From: Ligustrum vulgare
Taxonomy: Eukaryota; Streptophyta; Magnoliopsida; Lamiales; Oleaceae
Reading direction: 5' to 3'
DNA length: 64,000 bases
NCBI GenBank assembly: GCA_963555705.1
Contig: OY743190.1
Coordinates: 23,691,491 to 23,755,490, forward strand
Both the position numbers and the translations under genes were made by a program. This document shows, in pieces, positions 45,492-55,479 of the stretch. Position 1 is the first letter of the stretch, and every line of letters begins with the position of its first letter. The notes beneath the pieces were generated by a model that was given only the letters and a program-made list of their open reading frames with translations, had not been told where the DNA came from and made no database searches.

Positions 45492-46475
45492 GGGTTAATT
45501 GCATGGGGGCACTATCAAAAAATACCAAATTGAAGAATGCGGTTGCAGATGAATTTACTAAAAAATACTGTCTTCCTTCACTGACATCTCCTTTCCCTAG
45601 TACTGATAGCACTGGTTTTCTTCTCGACTCCCAAGCTACACATCGGCGTTGCCTCCGACCACCATAACCATGACCATGGCCAACATCACCACCACCATCA
45701 CCACATCAACCGGACCACCACAGCAACCACACATCCACCACTGTTGTTTCTTCCCCGCTGCTTCCTGTTCTCCGATGCATCGTCATCCAAAATTTTGAAG
45801 GGAAGAAACCTGAAATCGATTTGAACATAGCAGCGAAAGAATCCGAGGAATCGGATTTCATGCCATAATCAAAAGAACAATTCCATCTAGTCGTCAAAAC
45901 ACCACGAGTTGTTCGCCCCATCATCTCCGCCATAAATGTCAAAAGCATCAACGAGAATTCAAGGCATCAAGCCACCGCCACAGGCAAGCAAATGTTGAAG
46001 AATCCGACGGAAGTGGAGGAGGAGGTTGAAGCCGAGGCAATGCCAGCCATTGTATCTGATTCAAAGAACAGGGTTAGTCGTCGTTGTGGCTCAGTGGCTG
46101 TGGCGGTGGTCGGTGGTTGTGAACTATACTTCAAGTGTAGATAATAGTGCACGAAAAGTGTTTGATTAATGTTTGAAACAAAGTATCATAAAAAAGTATA
46201 AAGTTTCAAGCTGTGATACTACAATTTCGTTCAAAGTATCATAAAAATTTGATGAAGTTTCGTGTTATGATACAAGTATCTTATGATACTTTAAGTATGA
46301 TGTTTTGAAACTTTTAAATAATGTTGTGATACTTTTAAAGTATTACAAAATGATACTTCAGAATACAGTATTTTAAAAAAAAAATTGAAGTATTTTTTAG
46401 TTTTTTTAAAAATGAAGTAAATTTCAATTATGATACAAAAAGATGAGTATTTGTTTAAACGCCCCAATTTTTATA
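45492..46475. mobile_element. GTATCAT-rich element, copy 2
   Basis: Starts GGGTTAATTGCATGGGGGCA and ends near GTTTAAACGCCCC, parallel to copy 1. It has the same CCACCACC-rich region (45650-45760) and the same terminal GTATCATAA/TGATAC field (46180-46440), including the shared GTAAATTTCAATTATGATAC at its end. No transposase. Confidence 0.6.
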
Positions 46476-46563
46476 AATTCAAATTTTAGATTCTAATTAG
46501 GATTTTTATAAATTTTTAATTAATTATCATATCACAGAATATATCTACAATTTATCTACAATC

Positions 46564-47205
46564 TGTTGACGGTTGGAATATAAATATTCCAAGTCAGCAA
46601 GGAGAATAAGTGAATATCAGTTATACGAATAAAAGGTTGTGGAAGAGGTGAGCCCCAGTTCGGGCTTGTCGATATGAACTTCATGTATGATTTACTATAT
46701 TAGAATTAGGCTTTGAATAGGCAAAGTTGGGATCCCCTTATGAGTCATCTTCCCTTTTATTTATAGGAAAAAGGGATGAGCTAGCTTATTACAAGACCTG
46801 ATTGCCTGCACATTAAGACATAACTAACCTATCTGAACTCTTACATAATACTAGGTAGTTGACTTTTGAGTCATAACTGATTACATGTCTGAATAACCGT
46901 TTCAACTACTATGTAAGAAAGTAGTTATGACCTCATTTAATCATTGTAAATCAACCATCTGACCTGACTCCTCCACTTCGGACATATAGACCGGACCTCG
47001 TTGTTCTAGCACTGGTAATGAGGTAGTTCCGACCTAATAGTACCAAGTCGGAAATGTAATTGGAGCATGTACTGTTTTGGAAATAGGTTACCATCTGGTC
47101 TACCTGGTCCAATAAGGTCGGACACACCAGGTTTCCTTCAATGATCCAACCTCGAAACCATCAAACGTTGTCGTTTCGGCACCCAGGTGGGATTGCCCAT
47201 TAACA
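46564..47205. mobile_element. Solo LTR, 642 bp
   Basis: Starts TGTTGACGG, ends CATTAACA, and is flanked by CAATC on both sides (46559-46563 and 47206-47210). No internal retrotransposon sequence is present, so it was probably left by LTR-LTR recombination. It sits inside ATCTACAATCT-type sequence. Confidence 0.88.
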
Positions 47206-47224
47206 CAATCTACATCTATATTTA

Positions 47225-47425
47225 CATTTACAATCTATCTACAATCTATTAAAAGTAAGAATTAGGGAGAAACTTTTGATTTTTTATTTTACCCTTACAT
47301 ATTTAATTATATATCTATATCTACATCTACAATCTACATCTATATCTATCTATCTACAATCTACTAAAAGTAAGGATTAGGGAGAAACTTTTGATTTTCT
47401 ATTTTACCTTTACATTATAAATTAT
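47225..47425 (+). repeat. Duplicated Helitron-5'-end-like segment
   Basis: ATCTACAATCTATTAAAAGT, followed by AAGAATTAGGGAGAAAC, at about 47232 is repeated nearly unchanged at about 47349 (ATCTACAATCTACTAAAAGT, then AAGGATTAGGGAGAAAC). Between them lies a run of TCTACATCTATATC words. Confidence 0.75.
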
Positions 47426-48641
47426 ATGCCAATATACCCTTACCCCTAAATTAATAACATTAAATATTAAATTTATAATATTATAATATAATTTCATAAT
47501 ATCTATTTAGTATTAAGTTAATTTACTGTCTAACAATTTATTATATTACAATCTAACAATTTATAATTTTTGTAAAATAATTTCATATTATCAAATTTTC
47601 ATTTATTTAGTATTAAGAAAAAAAAACTACTTCATCATTTAAAAAATATTATTACAACTATAATATCTTAATATAATACTTAAAATATATTACCCATTTG
47701 GGATGAGTGAAAAACTCGTGATTTCGTATTTTACACTTCCTTACCTTCTAATTTAATAAAATTAACATTAATTTACTATCTAACAATTACAATGTTATAA
47801 TATAACTTCATATTAGTATACTTTCTCATTTATTTACCAGAAATTCATTTATTATCTAAAAATTTACAATTTTATAATATTATTTATATATCATCATCTT
47901 CATCATCATATTTTTATACTTTTCTTTTCATTTATTTACCATTAAGATTAAGAAAAGAAGAAAAATTACTTCGTCGTTTTATAAATATAATTATGACAAT
48001 TTGACATAGGGTCTGTTCGGCGGCCTTGGAGGAATTATAATTATTTTATTTGTGTTTTCTTGGTAAATTAAAATGTGTGGTTGAAAAATGGATAGAAAAA
48101 ATATGTGTGGTTAAAAAGTGATTTCAAAAATTGTGTATATTGTAAATTGAATTAACCCCATCAAATGATGAATTATATCCATTCTAATGATAGATGAACA
48201 ATTTTGAGTAAGTTCATGCTTTGTAATTATCATTAAGAAAGCTCAAAGATAAATATTACATACTATTGTAAAATAACTACCTGAATATGTATTGTCACAT
48301 AGGAAACTATATGTAGAACTATCTCGCAGATTTCAATACAAACAATAAGAATATTGATAAAAGCATAAAATAAAATAAGCAAAGCTACAAAAATATTGTA
48401 TGAAAAAAGTGTTATTATAATAAAGGCTTTACATTTCAATTTATTTAATTTTTTCACATTATATACATAATGTGATAAATATAAAATTTTGTCATATATA
48501 TATCTTTTTAACAATTTTAATTCTCCATTTAGCAATATCAATTGCATCAACTACTTTAAAAAATTGAATTAATATTTCAAAAACATTATGCATGTCATTT
48601 ATCCTATACATAAGACATGCAATGCACATGTTTACTACTAG
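47350..48641 (+). mobile_element. Short non-autonomous Helitron
   Basis: The 5' side begins TCTACAATCTACTAAAAG and the 3' side ends with an imperfect hairpin (CATGC-AAT-GCACATG, 48616-48630), TTTACTA and CTAG (48638-48641) followed by T. About 1.3 kb, AT-rich, no coding sequence. The exact 5' end is uncertain because the 5' segment is duplicated. Confidence 0.55.
48005..48190. mobile_element. MITE relic
   Basis: GGGTCTGTTCGGCGG, followed by AAATGTGTGGTTGAAAAATG and TGTGTGGTTAAAAAGTG text, typical of the Tourist-like MITE family that recurs through this window. Confidence 0.5.
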
Positions 48642-51598
48642 TTTTTAAAAACGTCAATAGCGTCATCTATGCAAGTAACCCCTTAAAATTCATCTCAATC
48701 GCTTCAATCTTCAATCGCTTCAATCTTTTGAAACTACACTACCGATCAACCTCACCATTTATTACGCCGCTCAACTACTTGACGCAATCCATTACGCCTT
48801 CGATATCGAAGAGGACCAATATTAAGAAACTACATCACACAATATATTCCCCCGTGTGATATCCCGTTTTTATGCTACTCACAAATCAAGATATTATTTA
48901 TTCAAAGTCAAATATTCACTGCTCAAGTAAAATAAGGACTTAGGGGTTAAATAAGTGATTTTATTGGGGTTAATTGGTAATTACAAAAGTTTGATTGTTG
49001 AGATGATCAAAAATGGAAATTTAGAGATTTAGTTTGCAATTAATTGAAGTTTTAGACTTAATGCTATCTTGTATGAAGATTGAGGGCTCCAATTGCAATT
49101 ATGCATTACTTATCCATTTTCCTCCTACAATAGAAGAGTTGCTTTTGTATAGTACTGTTCATTTTTGGTATGTTTATTTCACACCTGATAGTCTGATACA
49201 GGTTCCGTAATAGTAACTTCACTTGTTCATTTCACACCAAAAATGCATCAAAATAAATGAGAAGCAGATGTTATACAGTAAGTTGGTTCCCAAAATATCT
49301 CTTATCTTTCTCCTAGAAACATTACTTCTTCAGATCTTCATTCCTCTCAACAAAACCTATAGTTCTTCTCTTCATGCTATATTCAGATTCTTCCCGTTTT
49401 ATCTGCTGGCATACTATTCATCAACTCTTCCCGGCCGAAAATTCTCCTAATTTGTTGTTCGTCTCGCATCCTTCATATAAGAAAATTTTTCATCCATAAA
49501 TCGATCCCTCTGTCGACAAAAACCCTTTATTTTGTCTAATCCATCTCCGTGCTACCATAGTGGACTGCAAGAACAGTCGACGTGAAATCATTGCTGGAGT
49601 CTACATACTAGGTCTTCATCCCTTCATCTTTCTTCACCTAGGTAAATTTGAAGATTTCATCATGCCGTGTGTGACTAAACGAACTAATTATATATAGAGG
49701 TATAATTGTTCAGCCTATTTTTGTTTCACCTTCTTGTCGTTTTTTCTTCGGCAGTGATGTTTCCATCTCAGTGGAAATAGTGTTCTTCCAGTTGTGCGTC
49801 ATTCTCTTTGTTTTCTTTCCGAGTTGCTATGACTTCGATTTCTTCTCTTCGTTAGGTCTTATCATCCGGCAACCGGCGCCGCTACTTCAACCGATCAGCC
49901 AGCCACCTATCACCGGTGGCTTCTTCTCTCTATCCCTTTTCCCTTCCACGGTGACCTTCAAGCTCCAGGTATTATCTGGCATTATTTTATTAAAACGTTC
50001 AACCTTTCCTTTTAGAAATTAAGATATTGATCTGTATCTAACTAAATTTTGGTTTGTCGTATCTACTGAAATTTTCATTTTTCCCTTTTTTTTAATAATC
50101 CTTTTAATTTCATCAAAGATCTGTTTCTGCTCTTGGCCTAATATTCTCAAACCCATTGCAACCTAGCATTTGCAGAAGCTGATTAACATTATTTAGTAAA
50201 TCTAATTGATCGTTAGGCAAAAACTGAGGTTGGTTCATTGCATTCTAAGACAAATATGAAGTAAATGCTTGAGATGAATTATTATTGTTCATTTGGTCAC
50301 TCTATGACACATTTTCTTAGATACCTTTTGAAAACTGCCAGCGTCCATGTCCTATTAACTGCTTTTATCGACTCTTTCTAATACTCAACTTGAGATAGAA
50401 AATGCAAATACATAAAGAGTGATAGGGGAGAAAATAATTTGGTTTAGAGTTGAGTTGTCAAACTAATCTCATCTGGTTTTGCTAAAAAAATAGATTTCTA
50501 ATTGATTTTGATAAAGTAGATGAAATTTTTGGTTGAGAAATTACTACTGTCTATGTCATATTAATTGTTTTGACTGACTCTTTCTAATGCTCAATTCGAG
50601 ATAGAAAATGCAAATACATAAAGAGTGAAGGGGGAGAAAAGAATTTTGTCTAGAGTTGAGTTGTCAAACTAATCCTCTATTTTTTTTTTCTTTCTAAAAA
50701 ATAGATTTTTAATTGATTTTAATAAAGTTGATGAAATGTTTGGCTAAGAAGTTGATAAAAAACTATGAATCCTATAAAATGTGACTGAAAATGAGATTGG
50801 AGTAAATGAGTTTTGAAAATTGGCCTTTGGGAGTTACTATGGGCAAAAATTACTACAAATAGAAGCCTTTTGGTGTTCGAGAATATGTCTATATTTTTTT
50901 TACAAGAAGGTTTACAACTTGCAACTTTCGTTGCAAAAGCTTGAGCGGGATGATTAGAATCTATCTTTGTCGAAGTATATTTTGTTAAGTATCTATAAAA
51001 TCATGTAACAGTTGATCAGATTTTAATACAAAGAATCCTAAACTATTGTGTACTATTTTCATCTCTTAATGCCAAGCAGATTGTAGACCAAGAAAGTTTG
51101 GAAAAATTGGGAGAGATCAAGAGACCTGCTGTGATTTGTATTGTTGCATGGTTTGGAAATGTCAAGTTGATTGAAACAAACAATATTCAACTTTTCTTGT
51201 TCTTTTACTTTGATTTGAAACATAATTCAATATGTATACATGTGCATGTCTTTGTACATATTGATGCCCCTAATTTTGTGCAAGCATTTAAGAGGAAAAA
51301 ATTCTTTAATTTGTGATCTTCTTGTTAAGAACCCGAGTCATGGAAGTTGTTTGACAGAAGTGAATGAAGCTTTCCGTTTTAAAGAACAAAACGAATGATG
51401 TTATGGGACCATTTTCATATGCTTACCAAATTTTGCTAGATTCTTAGTCATATAAAATGATGTTGGTTGCCTCTCAAAGATTTAACATGTTTTATTTTCT
51501 TTGGTTTCTCTCTTTTTGGAATTGTGTTTATACAGTAATACAAATTTTTGACGTTTCTAATCTGAATTCAATTATGGTTTTTCTTTTTTTTGATGTAG
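48642..51598. other. Intergenic DNA, possibly within another Helitron
   Basis: No confident gene. A moderately GC-rich, pyrimidine-rich part at 49500-50000 has open frames without recognisable domains. The whole stretch lies upstream of the Helitron 3' end at 53360 and may belong to it. The tandem duplication at 50340 is listed separately. Confidence 0.45.
50340..50760. repeat. Tandem duplication, about 206-bp unit
   Basis: The text around CGACTCTTTCTAATACTCAA and GAAAATGCAAATACATAAAG occurs at about 50371 and again at about 50577 (TGACTCTTTCTAATGCTCAA), with around 10% differences. Confidence 0.8.
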
Positions 51599-51808
51599 AG
51601 TGAAGAATCTGTGGTAGAATCGCTGCAAAGTCTGGAAAATATTGATATTACACAAATTGGCGAAGCAACTTGTAAGGTTATTACTTTTATATGTGGTTAA
51701 TATGACATAACTCTGAATTGTTCTCTCATTTACTTATGATTTCATCTTTGTCAATGAACTTTGAAACCATCCGTTGCAGAAAGTGCGCAAATTGGTGAAG
51801 CAACTTGT
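51599..51808 (+). pseudogene. Exon relics, possibly TFIIS N-terminal-like, partly duplicated
   Basis: After a TTTTTTTGATGTAG acceptor the frame reads SEESVVESLQSLENIDITQI, followed by a GTAAG donor near 51672. A second short exon-like stretch (KVRKLVKQL, 51780-51807) has its own TTGCAG acceptor and GTAAG donor. The pattern recalls the helical TFIIS-N/LW domain of transcription elongation factors, but this is weak. About 100 bp around the donor is tandemly duplicated (51651-51752, 51787-51887) and phases do not join, so it is not a working gene. Confidence 0.35.
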
Positions 51809-51887
51809 AAGATTATTACTTTTATATGTGGTTAATATGACATAACTCTGAATTATTCTCTCATTTACTTATGATTTCATCTTTGAT

Positions 51888-52003
51888 GTTTAGGAAATGG
51901 AAGAAAACAGTGAATTAGTGGGTTAAGGTGAACCACATCTTTGATGTTTAGGAAATGGAAGAAAACTGTGGATTAGTAGGTTGAGGTGAACCAATCTGAA
52001 GCA
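51888..52003 (+). repeat. Tandem duplication, about 56-bp unit
   Basis: GATGTTTAGGAAATGGAAGA, followed by AAACAGTGAATTAGT, occurs at 51888 and again at 51944 with few changes (CAGTGAATTAGTG versus CTGTGGATTAGTA). Confidence 0.8.
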
Positions 52004-52771
52004 TTTCAACCCTCTTTGGTAAATAGTCCAATTTATGTCATTGGGTTGGTTAGCTTAGACTTGGACCCAATTCAATTTGGATCCGTTATTTTTGAGGAAA
52101 AAAAATCACAACAACCATATATTGAGAATACAATTTCAAACTTTTCGAACTTTTAGAATTATTTCAAAAAATCAAGTCATAAATCATATTTATCTTTCTC
52201 CACCTAATTTATCTCATATGAATCACACTCACCCGATCAGGCTGCATTTGTTATTGCAACAAGAAAAGTTGGCTTTGAAATCTTCAAAAGACCTCAAACA
52301 AGTGTCTCAGTGAATGAATTGGATCCCGTGACACACAAAAGAGTTGAAAGGTCAGCATCTTCCCCTCTGCATTTTATATTCTATTATATATTTTATTTTG
52401 ATGAACATCTTTACATTGATGTTGCCTTTTGCACAGTTGAAAACTCTCTCCCGCTCTCTTCATTGCTTCTTGTTACAGTACCTATGAATAACCATTCATG
52501 TGTTTAGTTCATATAAAGCTAGAGGAGAATTTTCTTCAAACTAATGTCTTCTTTTATAATACTCTCCAACAATATCTTTAGCATCCTTATCCCAAGCGTG
52601 CAAATGATTGAAAAAAATTTCCTTAACTGGAAGAATAACATGTACTTTGTCTAACACTTTAAGTAGCAGGATGACTCTGAGTCTCGTGTTTGGATTCTCA
52701 ACATGTATCATTTAGACATAAACTTAGCTAGCGAGAATTGAACATATTATTAAAGTAATTTTTGATGATGC

Positions 52772-52846
52772 AGGACATATACAAGAAAGCATACTCTGTG
52801 ATAGTAAGAGACGAGGACGAAAATATTTTATTACTCTACAAAGGTG
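52772..52846 (+). other. Possible captured exon, unidentified
   Basis: After a TGATGCAG acceptor the sequence stays open for about 24 codons (DIYKKAYSVIVRDEDENILL) to an AAAGGTG donor-like site. I do not recognise the product. It lies upstream of a Helitron 3' end and may be another captured fragment. 51900-53330 otherwise shows no gene. Confidence 0.3.
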
Positions 52847-53333
52847 CTGAAGTTTTGGTTTTTATGTAGTTTACTGAGTTAATATTCACATCTTATATCA
52901 ATTCATTATCTCGGATTTCAGTTAATTCCCAAGCCAATGTTTTGGATAAATTCTGTGTTGATTGGAACAATATTCTTGATAAATTAAATAAGTTTATTTC
53001 TATTGTGTTGTGTGGATTAAGAGACATTTAGATCTTCTTCTTGTACTCTTGAAATGTGCAACTACTGTGATTCACTATCTAAACCCTTATCTACCTTTGT
53101 CTTGCCCATTCTTAGTTTTGAATCTTAAACATATTTTTATCCATTAAAAAACATTGCATAAACTGATCTCAAACAATGGCAAAAAACATAATAATTAGTT
53201 GCATGGGAAGTAAACAATGCATGAACAATATTGGCTTAAGTTCTTAGTTACTTTTTACATAAAATTAATTCCTAAAAACTACTTTTCAAATTATTTTGGA
53301 GTAACGCTAATAAATTCAACTTCAAAACGGTAC

Positions 53334-53360
53334 TTGTACAACGTACGAGTCCTTCACTAG
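53334..53360 (+). mobile_element. Helitron 3' terminus
   Basis: The imperfect hairpin CTTGTAC-AAC-GTACGAG, spacer TCCTTCA and CTAG (53357-53360) followed by T. The matching 5' end was not identified. Confidence 0.6.
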
Positions 53361-53388
53361 TTAGAAGATAAGTGTAACTTTTCTTAAT

Positions 53389-55250
53389 TGTTGGAGTGAA
53401 ACCGACAGAGGCTTGCTAGAATCCGAAGCAGGGAAGAAAGAAAAGAAAGAAAAAGGAAGAAAGAAGGAAAGAAAAAAAAAAGTGGGCGTCGATCAATTTT
53501 GCAAACCATTTTCTCTAGCCTCGATTTTAAGTTCTCCTTAATTTTCAAGAGGTAAGTAAATTCTTTGTTATCGAATATTTCTATATTTATTTTGTAATTA
53601 GTGGTTTAACTTTGAAGAATTAGAAGAGAGTATACATATTAGGAAGATTGGTGTTGAAGAAAATGAAAGTTGAAAATGGGTTTGAAAATTATTGCTTCAA
53701 TCCTTAAGTTTGTTGTGTTTATATAATATCAAATATGTGATTATGATGTATTAGAGTTGGATAAGGATTTGGGTATGATTTTGCTTAATTTTTCATGATT
53801 TTCTTCCAATTTTCAGCCAAAATCACACAGGTGCTATTTCTGAAAGTGTTACCAGAAAATGCTATTTCTGTCAATAGTTTGGAGACAGATTTCCTTATGC
53901 AGAAATTAGTACCAGCTTTCAAAATTCTGGGAATATAGTGCTGTTTTTGTCAACTGTTGGGAATTCTCGGAAATTTAGGATGGAAATTAGATTAAGCATT
54001 ATTGATTGGAGATATGACGATAAAAGAACTCTTATAAAGGATTTAAATGTTGTTAGTAAATTTAATTGGGATAAGAAGTTGGAAATTTATACATCAAGTT
54101 ATTATTAATTAATTCTTATTCCAAATTATACGAATATTGCTTGAAACACTTCTATGAGTAAATATGATCTCTTGGAGAAATAAGAAATTCCTAACTTGGC
54201 ATGAAGAATTAAAGTGGTGGATATAAAGTGGGGAAAGCCTACAAATCTAGCTAGTTCATTGCCGAGAACTCGGTGAGTGGAAAAATCTAAATTATTTTCA
54301 AATATTGATAAATTGTTTATATAATTACGTTAAACGTAATTATGTGATTTATTTGTCAAATTACGTGATTATTGTGAAATATTATGAGAATATGGTATTT
54401 GATTGAAATTGGAAAGATTGTGAAATAATTATAAGTTAAAAGAAATGTAAGATTTGTGATGGAAATCAATGAAATGTGAGATGGATATGTGAAGTTGAAT
54501 TCGACCATAAAAGTACCCGTAATTATATGTTTATTCTAGTTCACTAAGGCGGCCTTGGACGTGTTCTATACTGCACCTGAATGGTCTTGACCGGGTATGA
54601 TATTACCCTGAGGCGGTCGACCGTGTATGATATAGTTCACTGAGGCGGTCATGGCCGTGTTCTAGAATTGATTATCAGAGGTCTTTGAGACTAGCCGAGA
54701 GGCAGTTTATACATGTATGACCAGATTACAGATGTTAATCAGAGGGTACATTTTTGGTTGATTTGTTAGGGTATGGCCATACCTAGAGATTACAGTCTAT
54801 GCTGATAGTAAACTATAGATGATATGATGTGACAAGCTATGATGTTATTATGTGAATTGTCTTGAGATGTATACTTAATTTTCGAGAAAAATTTATAAAT
54901 GACGAATTATGATTATTTTCGAAATTCTCCACTCACTGAGCTATCAACTCAATATTTTTCCCACAATTTTCTTAATAGGCGACAATTGAGTTCCTAAAGC
55001 CTGAAGAGCCTGTTGATTTTGGAGCCACATCAGTAAGACATGTGTAGGTTATTATTTCATTCAAAATTGAGCATTTAAATATCAACTTGGGCCCACATTC
55101 GTTTTGAAATAAAATTATTTTTCATTATTTAGCACATGATTGGTAGTATCACAGTCAGCCTTGGTGGTGGGTCCGGCGTTTAGTTGGTATCCATCATCGG
55201 CGCACACTTTTTCTCGAGTCCATTAGGGTGATTCGGGGCGGGTCGTGTCA
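53389..55250 (+). mobile_element. LTR-like fragment of a Ty3/gypsy element
   Basis: It ends ATTCGGGGCGGGTCGTGTCA, parallel to the ends of the LTRs at 14978 (CGGGGCGCTACA) and 63055 (CGGGGCGTCACA). Before that comes CTCACTGAGCTATCAACTCA, then CACAATTTTCTTAATAGGCG, in the position of the related ACTGAGTATTTC segments of those LTRs. No primer site follows, and the start (TGTTGGAGTG) is a guess. 54530-54690 holds a degenerate repeat listed separately. Confidence 0.6.
54530..54690 (+). repeat. Degenerate TTCACTRAGGCGG repeat
   Basis: About three to four units with GTTCACTAAGGCGGCC, CTGAGGCGGTCGACCGTG and GTTCACTGAGGCGGTC, spaced about 40-80 bp, inside the LTR-like fragment. Confidence 0.65.
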
Positions 55251-55282
55251 CCCCGCCCAGGATCTAAAATCGTAGACAAAAT

Positions 55283-55474
55283 GTGATGGACATGGTGAAA
55301 ATAAGGACAACAGACCGGAGTTCATCGCCTGAAACAAGGAACAAAAAGGACAATACCGATCATAAAAGGAGGGGAAATGTCCAAAAAGATGTTCAGAATG
55401 ATATTCCGATCATCTCAGAAGATCGACAGCCAGTTGAACAGCGACAGGTAGGTGAACATATACCCAGATTTTAA
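55283..55474 (+). other. Short ORF, 63 codons, unidentified
   Basis: A Lys/Arg/Asp-rich open frame that begins just after the LTR-like fragment and ends as the GTGACC field starts. No domain is recognised. It could be the remnant of a transposase-linked ORF or chance. Confidence 0.2.
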
Positions 55475-55479
55475 CAATT

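Noticed and set aside
45706..46152. Two minus-strand frames with Ser/Thr-rich and Met-rich peptides
   Set aside because: They fall in the repeated GTATCAT-rich element (copy 2) and show no domain; a captured gene scrap is possible but not supported.
49223..50022. Possible hydrophobic small proteins around 49.2-50.0 kb
   Set aside because: The frames are short, pyrimidine-rich and without domains, splice context or conserved motifs.
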